Assembly: GCA_026989045.1 (NCBI GenBank) | Contig: JALSJY010000189.1 | Coordinates: 1-13,248 of the forward strand | DNA from: Hyphomicrobiales bacterium | Lineage (GTDB): Bacteria; Pseudomonadota; Alphaproteobacteria; Rhizobiales; Devosiaceae | DNA: 13,248 bases | Direction: 5' to 3' | Shown: in pieces, positions 1 through 5,854 of the stretch | How positions within the stretch are numbered: position 1 is the first letter of the stretch | Layout: each line of letters starts with the position of its first letter | Translations under genes and position numbers: made by a program | The notes under the pieces: generated by a model | Databases searched by the model: none | Seen by the model: the letters and a program-made list of their open reading frames with translations, nothing else | What the model was told of the DNA's origin: nothing

Positions 1-28
1 GCTATTTGTTGATAGAAAAGAGTAAATA

Positions 29-1231
29 ATGGATTTTATTTCCAATGCATTAAATCGTGTTCAACCATCGGCTACGGTTAGAATTTCACAAAAAGCCCGC
101 GCTATGAGAAATGCAGGGCGCGCTGTCATTAGCTTGAGCGCTGGTGAGCCAGATTTTGATACACCGCAATATATTAAAAATGCTGCCTGTAAAGCAATTG
201 ATGAGGGAAAAACCAAATATACTAATATTGGTGGCATAATTGAGTTGCGTCAGGAAATAGCAAAAAAGTTCAAACGCGATAATGACCTTAATGTGTCACC
301 AGACAATTGTTTTGTTTCAACTGGCGGTAAACAGATAATTTTTAATGCAATGCTGGCCACGCTGAACGAAGGCGATGAGGTAATAATCCCAATTCCATAT
401 TGGGTTAGCTATCCTGAAGTGGTGCGGTTTTGTGACGCAAAGCCAGTCTTTGTAAATACCGATGCCGCTAGTGGTTTCAAAATCAGCGCGCAATCATTAG
501 AAAAATCAATTACTAATAAAACTAAATGGCTAATACTTAATTCTCCTTCAAACCCAAGCGGAGCCATTTATGCAAGAGATGAGCTAAAAGCACTAGCAGA
601 TGTGTTAAAAAAGCACCCGCATGTCTGGGTGCTAAGTGATGATATTTATGAGCAGTTAGTTTATGGTGGATCGAAATTTTCTACCATTGCGCAAGTTGAA
701 CCAAACTTAATGGAACGTACACTCACCATGAATGGCCTATCTAAATCTCACGCCATGACAGGCTGGAGAATTGGCTATTGCACTGCGCCGTCTGTTTTGA
801 TTAAGCAAATGGCAAAATTACAATCTCAATCAACCAGTGCCACTTGCTCTATTGCGCAATGGGCAGCAGTTGCGGCGCTTAATGGGGATCAAAATTTTTT
901 AGATGGGTGGCGCAATATATTTGAGCAAAGACGTAATATTTTAGTAAAATCATTAAATGAAATTGATGGTATAGATTGCCTTACACCAAATGGCGCATTT
1001 TATGTTTTCCCCTCAATCAAAAATCTAATTGGTAAGAGCAGTAAGGGGGGTAAGAAAATTCTTAATGATGAGGATTTTGTTATGACCTTGCTTGAAGAAG
1101 CCGATGTTGCTGTGGTGCATGGTAGCGCTTTTGGCATGGCAAAGCATATACGCATAAGCTATGCTGCTTCAACTGAACAACTGACAGATGCAATGGCGCG
1201 AATAAAGAAATTTTGTGATAATTTAAGATAG
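29..1231 (+). CDS. aatA: Class I aspartate-type aminotransferase (PLP-dependent)
   Basis: A 400-residue cytosolic fold-type I aminotransferase that transfers the amino group between aspartate (possibly also prephenate) and 2-oxoglutarate. Family landmarks are visible: the N-terminal substrate segment SAGEPDFDTP (37-46), NSPSNPSG (171-178) with the PLP-contacting Asn175, Asp204 and Tyr207 in SDDIYE, the Schiff-base lysine Lys239 in SKSHAMTGWR, and the C-terminal HIRISYA segment whose Arg would bind the substrate carboxylate. The length is normal for subgroup 1-beta enzymes, which in alphaproteobacteria are often both aspartate and prephenate aminotransferases; substrate choice cannot be read here. 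The start follows a weak purine-rich site (AAAGAG) about 7 nt upstream and aligns with the usual family N terminus. The next plus-strand gene lies over 200 nt away, so it is probably not in the same operon. Confidence 0.93.
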   Translation: MDFISNALNRVQPSATVRISQKARAMRNAGRAVISLSAGEPDFDTPQYIKNAACKAIDEGKTKYTNIGGIIELRQEIAKKFKRDNDLNVSPDNCFVSTGGKQIIFNAMLATLNEGDEVIIPIPYWVSYPEVVRFCDAKPVFVNTDAASGFKISAQSLEKSITNKTKWLILNSPSNPSGAIYARDELKALADVLKKHPHVWVLSDDIYEQLVYGGSKFSTIAQVEPNLMERTLTMNGLSKSHAMTGWRIGYCTAPSVLIKQMAKLQSQSTSATCSIAQWAAVAALNGDQNFLDGWRNIFEQRRNILVKSLNEIDGIDCLTPNGAFYVFPSIKNLIGKSSKGGKKILNDEDFVMTLLEEADVAVVHGSAFGMAKHIRISYAASTEQLTDAMARIKKFCDNLR

Positions 1232-1274
1232 TAGTGTTCACAGAAAATTTAGTGAAAGCCCAATATTAACTCAA

Positions 1275-1344
1275 TGTCATTCTGAACGAAGTGAAGAATC
1301 TTAAAGGCTTTTAGTAAAGATCCTTCGCTACGCTCAGGGTGACA
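1275..1344. repeat. 70-bp imperfect palindromic repeat (REP-like)
   Basis: Two 28-bp arms (1275-1302 and 1317-1344) are inverted copies of each other at 22 of 28 positions, around a 14-nt loop. The arms start TGTCATTCTGAACGAAG and end CTCAGGGTGACA, a sequence style I recognise from dispersed palindromes in many bacterial genomes. Three of the six mismatches become G-U pairs when the plus strand is transcribed, so the hairpin is better as plus-strand RNA. That fits a 3' stabilising or attenuating structure after the aminotransferase gene. Only one copy lies in this window. Confidence 0.7.
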
Positions 1345-1442
1345 GAGATGCAAGATTAGGATTATAAGTTGTAGATTTCACTCACGAAATATTGAGCAAA
1401 ACTAATTTGCTTTTTTGAAGAAATTAGCAACTACTGCTCTTT

Positions 1443-1447
1443 AGGAG
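1443..1447 (+). promoter_or_regulatory. Ribosome binding site of msrP
   Basis: AGGAG lies 7 nt before the ATG at 1455. It supports this start, which leaves the twin-arginine motif about 25 residues in. Confidence 0.75.
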
Positions 1448-1454
1448 AATTACT

Positions 1455-2429
1455 ATGCTTATAAAAATTAAAAAATCATGGCACATTGCAGATCGAGATG
1501 CGACGCCTGAAAATATCTATCTCAATCGCCGCAACCTGATTAAAGGTCTTGCTGGGGCGGCTATTACCGCTCCGCTTGTCGGCTTGCCACATTTAGCCTT
1601 GGCTAAACAGGATCGTGCGCTAATTAGTGCGCCACGCAACGAAGAATATATTATTGATCGCGACATCACTCCAGAAGAAGAAAATTTAAAATACAATAAT
1701 TTTTATGAATATGGCTCGCACAAGAAAATTTCAAAAGCAGCGCAAAAACAGCTAAAACCTCGCCCATGGCAAATCACCATTGATGGACTGGTTGAAAAAC
1801 CAATAGTTCTTGATGTTGATGAATTGATTGCAAAAATGGATGTTGAGGAGAGGCTCTATCGCCACCGTTGCGTTGAAGCGTGGTCAATGAGCGTGCCGTG
1901 GATTGGCTTTCCTGTTAGCTCATTAGTTAATCTTGCCAAGCCATTATCAGGTGCAAAATATCTACGTATGGAAACTTTTGGCGATAAAAAAATGGCAAGC
2001 GGCATTCGTCAACAATCATGGTATCCTTGGCCTTATGTTGAAGGAATTACAATGGCTGAGGCTAATAATGACCTCTCATTTTTGGTGATTGGCGCTTATG
2101 GCAAGCAAGTAGCTAATCAGATGGGCGCGCCAATTAGGCTAGCATTGCCTTGGAAATATGGCTTTAAATCATTAAAATCAATTGTAAGGTTTAGCTTTGT
2201 TAAGGAGCGCCCAATTGGTTTTTGGGAGGAAATCTCAATTCAAGGAAATAATAATGAATATGGGTTTTGGGCAAATGTAAATCCTGATGTGCCGCATAGG
2301 CGTTGGAGTCAAGCAAGCGAAAGAGTGCTACATACGGGTGAGCGTGTGCCAACTTTATTATATAATGGCTATGGAGAGGAAGTGGCGGGGATTTATTCCT
2401 ATCTAAAAAATGAAATGCTTTTCACATAA
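1455..2429 (+). CDS. msrP: Protein-methionine-sulfoxide reductase, Mo catalytic subunit MsrP (YedY)
   Basis: A 324-residue precursor of the periplasmic molybdopterin enzyme that reduces methionine sulfoxide in damaged envelope proteins. The N terminus has a twin-arginine signal: Arg25-Arg26 in NRRNLIKG, a hydrophobic stretch, and an ALA cleavage site near residue 50. So it is folded with its cofactor and exported by Tat. The oxidoreductase molybdopterin-binding fold follows, with YRHRCVEAWSMSVPW (135-149) carrying Cys139, the expected molybdenum ligand. The C-terminal sequence (WANVNPDVPHRRWSQASER) is typical of MsrP, and length is close to the E. coli protein (334). The haem membrane partner MsrQ, usually adjacent, is not next to it: what follows is an oppositely oriented RNA locus. 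Either msrQ is elsewhere or another electron donor serves it. Confidence 0.94.
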   Translation: MLIKIKKSWHIADRDATPENIYLNRRNLIKGLAGAAITAPLVGLPHLALAKQDRALISAPRNEEYIIDRDITPEEENLKYNNFYEYGSHKKISKAAQKQLKPRPWQITIDGLVEKPIVLDVDELIAKMDVEERLYRHRCVEAWSMSVPWIGFPVSSLVNLAKPLSGAKYLRMETFGDKKMASGIRQQSWYPWPYVEGITMAEANNDLSFLVIGAYGKQVANQMGAPIRLALPWKYGFKSLKSIVRFSFVKERPIGFWEEISIQGNNNEYGFWANVNPDVPHRRWSQASERVLHTGERVPTLLYNGYGEEVAGIYSYLKNEMLFT

Positions 2430-2448
2430 ATTCTTTGAGCTTAATGGC

Positions 2449-2481
2449 AAAAAAAAGGCTCTACTCACGAAGAGTAGAGCC
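2449..2481 (-). terminator. Intrinsic terminator of the sRNA / lysR transcript
   Basis: A perfect 10-bp stem (GGCTCTACTC with GAGTAGAGCC) and a 5-nt TTCGT loop are followed, on the minus strand, by eight T residues (2456-2449). On the plus strand the hairpin is preceded by A residues and has no U-tract after it, so it serves minus-strand transcription. It ends 19 nt from the convergent msrP stop codon. Confidence 0.88.
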
Positions 2482-2652
2482 ATATGATTATTGGAGTTTA
2501 ATATCCATAAATCTAAAAGTGGTTGGTAAAAGTAAAGGGAGGGCTTTTACCAAATGATAGCAAATAACTCCTGGGAGGGAAGGATATATGCTACCTGTGT
2601 TGCCTTCTGAGATATGATAAAGGGAGGAGGGAAATCATTATCTCCAGCAACG
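2449..2652 (-). ncRNA. Candidate trans-acting sRNA with three anti-Shine-Dalgarno loops
   Basis: On the minus strand this segment has three successive stem-loops and then an intrinsic terminator. Hairpin 1 (2651-2599) has the stacked stems GTTGC/GCAAC, GAGAT/ATCTC and TGAT/ATCA and a 15-nt loop containing CCCTCCTCCC. Hairpin 2 (2591-2560) has an 8-nt loop TCCCTCCC on a TCCT/AGGA stem with a longer imperfect lower stem. Hairpin 3 (2553-2523) is a perfect 10-bp stem with CCCTCCC in an 11-nt loop. A weaker hairpin (2508-2484) with loop AAACTCC precedes the terminator. C-rich loops that copy the 3' end of 16S rRNA and pair with Shine-Dalgarno sites are known in alphaproteobacterial sRNAs: NfeR1/alpha-r14 of Sinorhizobium (three such motifs), CcsR of Rhodobacter, and 'cuckoo' RNAs. 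The strand is chosen from the terminator. The 5' end near 2652 is inferred; the RNA could instead be cut from the lysR 3' UTR. No DUF1127 gene, a frequent companion of CcsR/cuckoo loci, is present. Confidence 0.72.
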
Positions 2653-2656
2653 TCCC

Positions 2657-2685
2657 CTTATCGGTTATTTAACTATTTTGCGCAA
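2657..2685 (-). promoter_or_regulatory. Possible sigma-70 promoter of the sRNA
   Basis: On the minus strand TTGCGC (2685-2680) and GATAAG (2662-2657) are 17 nt apart, matching 3 of 6 and 4 of 6 consensus bases. The predicted start, about 2650-2653, falls at the base of hairpin 1, which is the main argument for it. The match is modest and could be chance in AT-rich DNA. Confidence 0.35.
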
Positions 2686-2706
2686 TAGGGGTTTACTCAT
2701 ACCAGA

Positions 2707-2723
2707 TATGCGCTCAGCGCATA
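2707..2723. repeat. 17-bp perfect palindrome after lysR
   Basis: TATGCGC and GCGCATA are separated by 3 nt, beginning 14 nt downstream of the lysR stop codon on the minus strand. There is no U-tract, so it is not a normal intrinsic terminator. It could be a 3' end-stabilising hairpin for the trxB-lysR mRNA, or a protein-binding dyad upstream of the sRNA. Confidence 0.5.
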
Positions 2724-2737
2724 GCTCATTGGTTGTT

Positions 2738-3631
2738 CTAATCTTCCCATTGCCGAGATTTTTTTACCAAAAACTCCCTGAAAACTCTAACGCGTTTCGA
2801 GCTTTTAAGTGCTGGTGGATAAACAAAAAATGTTTCAAATTCAGGCAATTCAACCTCATCAAGAACACGAGCTAATTCTGGTTCTCCTCTTGTTGCATAG
2901 TCTGGCAACATAGCAATCCCAATGCCAGCACGTGCAGCTTGTAACAGGCCAAAAATAGAATTTACCTTTAGTGCCACTGGTCGAGAAGAATCATCTTTTC
3001 TGCCTAATCTTTCAAGATAGTTTATATCTCCAAGGAATGCAGGAGCAGGATCACCAAAAGTAATTATACGGTGTTCATCTAATTCTGCTATATTTTTAGG
3101 AGTCCCATGTTTAGCTAGATATGATTTTGAGGCGTAAATATGAAAATGCACCGTAAACAACTTGCTTTGAATCATATCTGATTGAGTAGGGCGGTGTAAA
3201 CGAATAGCTACATCGGCCTTGCGCATAGCCAAATCAAGTTCGGCATCTTGCAACTTTATTTGCAACTCAATCGTAGGGTAAAGACTTAAAAACTCATTGA
3301 TTCTTGGAGCAAGCCAAGTAGACCCTAGGCCAACAGTAGTTGTAACTATTAAAGGGCCAGCGGGAATATGGTGGCTTTCACTCATTTGCTCTTCAACTTG
3401 TGCTAGCTCCCAACTCATCTGGTGTGCAGTGCGGAATAATTGCTCGCCTACCTCAGTTAGGACTAGCCCGCGTGCATGTCTGATAAACAGTTTTAGCTTT
3501 AAGTCAGCCTCAAGAGCAGATATTTGCCGCGACACGGCAGGCTGGCTCATGCCAAGCCTTTCCGCTGCGCGGGTAAAGCTACCAGCTTCGCCAACACAAT
3601 GAAAAATTCTAAGCTTATCCCAATCGAGCAT
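2738..3631 (-). CDS. LysR-family transcriptional regulator
   Basis: A 297-residue cytosolic DNA-binding protein of normal LysR length. The winged helix-turn-helix is at the N terminus (about 1-60), with the characteristic AGSFTRAAERLGMSQPAVSR run (helices about 18-37) and the wing RGLVLTEVGEQL. A linker helix (about 62-90) leads into the effector-binding domain (about 91-295). The effector is not evident. It starts 24 nt after the trxB stop with a strong GGGGGGA site before the ATG, so it is probably co-transcribed with trxB, a pairing I recall from rhizobia and Brucella. That suggests, without proof, a link to redox or general metabolism. Downstream lies the candidate anti-Shine-Dalgarno sRNA. 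Confidence 0.93.
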   Translation of the reverse strand: MLDWDKLRIFHCVGEAGSFTRAAERLGMSQPAVSRQISALEADLKLKLFIRHARGLVLTEVGEQLFRTAHQMSWELAQVEEQMSESHHIPAGPLIVTTTVGLGSTWLAPRINEFLSLYPTIELQIKLQDAELDLAMRKADVAIRLHRPTQSDMIQSKLFTVHFHIYASKSYLAKHGTPKNIAELDEHRIITFGDPAPAFLGDINYLERLGRKDDSSRPVALKVNSIFGLLQAARAGIGIAMLPDYATRGEPELARVLDEVELPEFETFFVYPPALKSSKRVRVFREFLVKKSRQWED

Positions 3632-3655
3632 ATTCCCCCCTTGCTCTTTATAAAT

Positions 3656-4582
3656 TTAAGAGTCTAAATATTTTTCAGCTTCTAGTGCCGCCATACAACC
3701 CATGCCTGCAGCTGTTACTGCTTGGCGATATTTATCATCAGTTACATCACCAGCTGCATAAACACCTTTTATATTAGTGGCACTAGAATCAGGCGCTGTA
3801 ATGAGATAGCCACCATTCTTCATCTCTAGCTTATCTTTAAACAATTTTGTTGCAGGAGCATGGCCAATAGCAATAAAAATACCATCAACTTTTACTTCGC
3901 TAATTTCATCGGTTTTTACATTGCGAAGCTTTGCACCAGTTACAGAGAGTGGCATATTATTACCTATCACTTCAGCTAATTCACTATCCCAAATCACTTC
4001 AATTTTAGGATTTTTGAACAAGCGATCTTGTAATATTTTTTCTGCCCTAAATTCATCACGTCTATGCACAATCGTTACTTTAGAGGCAAATTTTGTTAAA
4101 TATAAAGCCTCCTCAACTGCAGTATTTCCACCCCCGATAACCAAAATAGGCTTTTCTTTATAAAAGAAGCCATCACATGTTGCACAAGCTGAAACACCAA
4201 AGCCCTTGAATTTTTCTTCAGAAGGCAAGCCAAGCCATTTTGCCTGCGCCCCAGTTGCAATAACCAAAGCATCGCATGTATAAATTGTGCCGCTATCGCC
4301 TGTTAGGGTGAAGGGGCGTTGCTCTAAATTTACATCAACAATTGTATCAGCAATAATTTTTGTGCCAACATTTTCTGCCTGAGCGCGCATCTGCTCCATT
4401 AGCCAAGGCCCTTCAATCGGCTCAGCAAAACCAGGGTAATTTTCAAGTTCTGAAGTAACAGTAAGTTGCCCACCGGGTTGAATACCCTCAATAATTATAG
4501 GCTCAAGCATAGCGCGAGAGGCATAAATTGCAGCAGTATATCCAGCAGGGCCAGATCCAATAATCATAAGTTTTGAGTGCAT
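3656..4582 (-). CDS. trxB: Thioredoxin-disulfide reductase
   Basis: A 308-residue cytosolic flavoenzyme that passes electrons from NADPH through FAD and a redox-active cysteine pair to thioredoxin. Visible parts in order: an N-terminal FAD-binding Rossmann motif (GSGPAG, 9-14), the PGGQL segment, the active-site pair Cys133/Cys136 in ACATCDG, the NADPH-binding GGGNTA (150-155) with the phosphate-binding HRRDEFRA (173-180), and the C-terminal AAGDVTDDKYRQ flavin segment. The Cys pair inside the NADPH domain and the length mark the low-molecular-weight bacterial type. It lies 118 nt downstream of greA and 24 nt upstream of lysR. Its leader can fold over the ribosome binding site and start codon (see 4581-4635), so translation may be controlled. 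Confidence 0.96.
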   Translation of the reverse strand: MHSKLMIIGSGPAGYTAAIYASRAMLEPIIIEGIQPGGQLTVTSELENYPGFAEPIEGPWLMEQMRAQAENVGTKIIADTIVDVNLEQRPFTLTGDSGTIYTCDALVIATGAQAKWLGLPSEEKFKGFGVSACATCDGFFYKEKPILVIGGGNTAVEEALYLTKFASKVTIVHRRDEFRAEKILQDRLFKNPKIEVIWDSELAEVIGNNMPLSVTGAKLRNVKTDEISEVKVDGIFIAIGHAPATKLFKDKLEMKNGGYLITAPDSSATNIKGVYAAGDVTDDKYRQAVTAAGMGCMAALEAEKYLDS

Positions 4583-4635
4583 AATAAAAGCCTTGTGTAT
4601 CTTAAAAATCCATCTTTAAGATATGGCTTTATTAT
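4581..4635 (-). promoter_or_regulatory. trxB leader hairpin masking the start codon and RBS
   Basis: In minus-strand RNA, TATCTTAAA (4623-4615) pairs perfectly with TTTAAGATA (4606-4598) around an 8-nt loop. Below a 1x5 internal loop, ATAATAAAGCC (4635-4625) pairs with GGCTTTTATTAT (4592-4581) with one bulged base. The second strand contains the GG of the Shine-Dalgarno AAGG and the first two bases of the trxB ATG, so the folded form would hide the ribosome site. The stem is very AT-rich, as in RNA thermometers, but the function is inferred from structure alone. Confidence 0.5.
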
Positions 4636-4700
4636 TCAAACTTGCAAGGCCTATCGGGATAGTTTAGCAAAAAATACATAAAATTTATTATATCAAAGCT

Positions 4701-5174
4701 CTAGATATATTCCACACTTATAATTTCATAAGAGCGTGAGCCACCAGGAGCTGACACCTCAAAACTATCGCCAACCTCTTTAGAAATCATGGCGCGTGAA
4801 ACAGGTGATGAGATAGAAATTTTACCGCTATTGATATCGGCTTCAGGATTGCCAACAATCTGATATGTTGTTTCTTCGTCTGTATCCTCGTCAACAATAG
4901 TCACGGTTGCACCAAACTTAATGCTTGGCCCGCCTAGCTTTGATACATCAACAACCTGTGCAAGTGCTAAAAGCGATTCTAATTCTTTAATCCGACCCTC
5001 ATTATGCCCTTGCTGCTCTTTTGCAGCGTGATATTCGGCATTTTCTGAAAGATCGCCATGTGCGCGCGCTTCTGAAATTGCATTAACAATTGTGCGTCGC
5101 TCAACAGATGTGCGCTGCTCATATTCTTTAGTGAGCATTTCATGCCCAGCAATTGTCATGGGGACTTTTTCCAT
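4701..5174 (-). CDS. greA: Transcription elongation factor GreA
   Basis: A 157-residue protein that enters the secondary channel of RNA polymerase and stimulates cleavage of backtracked RNA so that stalled complexes restart. The N-terminal coiled-coil finger (about 1-75) carries the acidic tip Asp41 and Glu44 in GDLSENAEYHAAKE, the residues that coordinate the catalytic metal. The C-terminal FKBP-like domain (about 80-157) binds the polymerase and includes the usual PVSRAMISKEVGDSFEV segment. Length is standard. The chosen ATG gives the N terminus MEKVPMT, common in alphaproteobacterial GreA, with a GGGAG site about 10 nt upstream. It is followed by trxB with no convincing intrinsic terminator between them. 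Confidence 0.96.
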   Translation of the reverse strand: MEKVPMTIAGHEMLTKEYEQRTSVERRTIVNAISEARAHGDLSENAEYHAAKEQQGHNEGRIKELESLLALAQVVDVSKLGGPSIKFGATVTIVDEDTDEETTYQIVGNPEADINSGKISISSPVSRAMISKEVGDSFEVSAPGGSRSYEIISVEYI

Positions 5175-5258
5175 AATTTAAGCGCTCCCGTTTCCTTCAA
5201 ATTTAACAAATATTGCAAATTTAATAAATATTGTAAAAAATTCTTGCATAAAACAATA

Positions 5259-5288
5259 ATCTGACGCCAAGATTACTCAGCGTCAGAT
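5259..5288 (-). terminator. Probable intrinsic terminator after the cold-shock gene
   Basis: A perfect 9-bp stem (ATCTGACGC / GCGTCAGAT) has a 12-nt loop and is followed on the minus strand by TATTGTTTTATG, an interrupted T-rich tract. It lies 50 nt past the csp stop. A second, AT-rich hairpin (about 5306-5332) with CGAAATA/TATTTCG arms lies between them, followed by ATTTTTATGTTTT. Together they would separate csp from greA transcription. Confidence 0.6.
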
Positions 5289-5338
5289 CAAAACATAAAA
5301 ATCTAATTTATTTCGAAATTACGAAATATAATTATGAT

Positions 5339-5551
5339 TTAAGATGCAACAACAAGGTTGTCCGCAGCAGATTTGCCTGTGCGGCTGTCCTGCACGATTT
5401 CATACTCAACTTTTTGTCCTTCATCCAAGCCATTCAAGCCTGAACGTTGAACTGCAGAGATGTGAACAAACACATCAGCGCCGCCTTCATCAGGTTGAAT
5501 AAAGCCGAAGCCTTTTTGTCCGTTGAACCATTTAACGGTACCAGTAGCCAT
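5339..5551 (-). CDS. Cold-shock domain protein (CspA family)
   Basis: A 70-residue single-domain OB-fold protein that binds single-stranded RNA and DNA and melts inhibitory mRNA structure, classically at low temperature. It has GTVKWFN at the start, RNP1 KGFGFI (13-18) and RNP2 VFVHI (27-31), and nothing outside the domain. The frame is open upstream to an ATG at 5641, but the ATG at 5551 is preferred: it gives the canonical MATGTVKWFN N terminus and has an AAAGGCG ribosome site about 6 nt upstream, while the longer form adds 30 residues foreign to the family and has no such site. Which csp paralogue this is, and whether it is cold-induced, cannot be told. Confidence 0.94.
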   Translation of the reverse strand: MATGTVKWFNGQKGFGFIQPDEGGADVFVHISAVQRSGLNGLDEGQKVEYEIVQDSRTGKSAADNLVVAS

Positions 5552-5854
5552 TTTAGTCGCCTTTCGAATAGTCTTAATATAAAATCCTGACACCATTTTA
5601 GCATCAGAATCACAAAATCGAAAATCTTGGATGTTAGACATTAGGAGTGCAAGAAATAAGCAAAATGCCTATTTTTTGCGGGTAGTGTCGTGTAGCCGCA
5701 GTGATCGATGCCATTGCATAACCTAAAATGAAGCGTTGGACAACATATTTTGCTATTTTGTAAGATTTTTCATCAAAAAATCGAAAAACTTCACAAAACC
5801 TAGCTGTTTTTACTTGATCGGGCTTTGTTTAACACAAATATGATCGAAATCTCT
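5552..5854. other. Intergenic gap between carB and the cold-shock gene
   Basis: About 300 AT-rich bases with no convincing protein or RNA gene. The part next to csp probably holds its promoter and a leader of uncertain length; a TAAAAT hexamer about 50-55 nt upstream of the start is a possible -10 box without a good -35. A 7-bp hairpin (5764-5782, GATTTTT/AAAAATC) is made almost wholly of A-T pairs and has no U-tract. I see no clear terminator for carB. Confidence 0.5.

Noticed and set aside
2449..2481. Hairpin as terminator of msrP on the plus strand
   Set aside because: On the plus strand the hairpin is followed by ATATGATTATT and has no U-tract; the T run lies on the minus side.
2523..2651. 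CRISPR-like or direct-repeat array
   Set aside because: Only the short C-rich loop motif recurs; the stems and spacers differ in sequence and length, so these are separate hairpins and not repeats with spacers.
2678..2875. 65-residue open frame on the plus strand
   Set aside because: It overlaps the 3' end of lysR in antisense, has no family resemblance and no ribosome site; lysR explains the coding signal.
5552..5641. 30-residue N-terminal extension of the cold-shock protein
   Set aside because: The internal ATG at 5551 has a good ribosome site and gives the exact family N terminus; the upstream ATG has neither.
5764..5782. Hairpin as carB terminator
   Set aside because: The stem is nearly all A-T pairs, it lies about 70 nt past the stop, and no U-tract follows on the minus strand.
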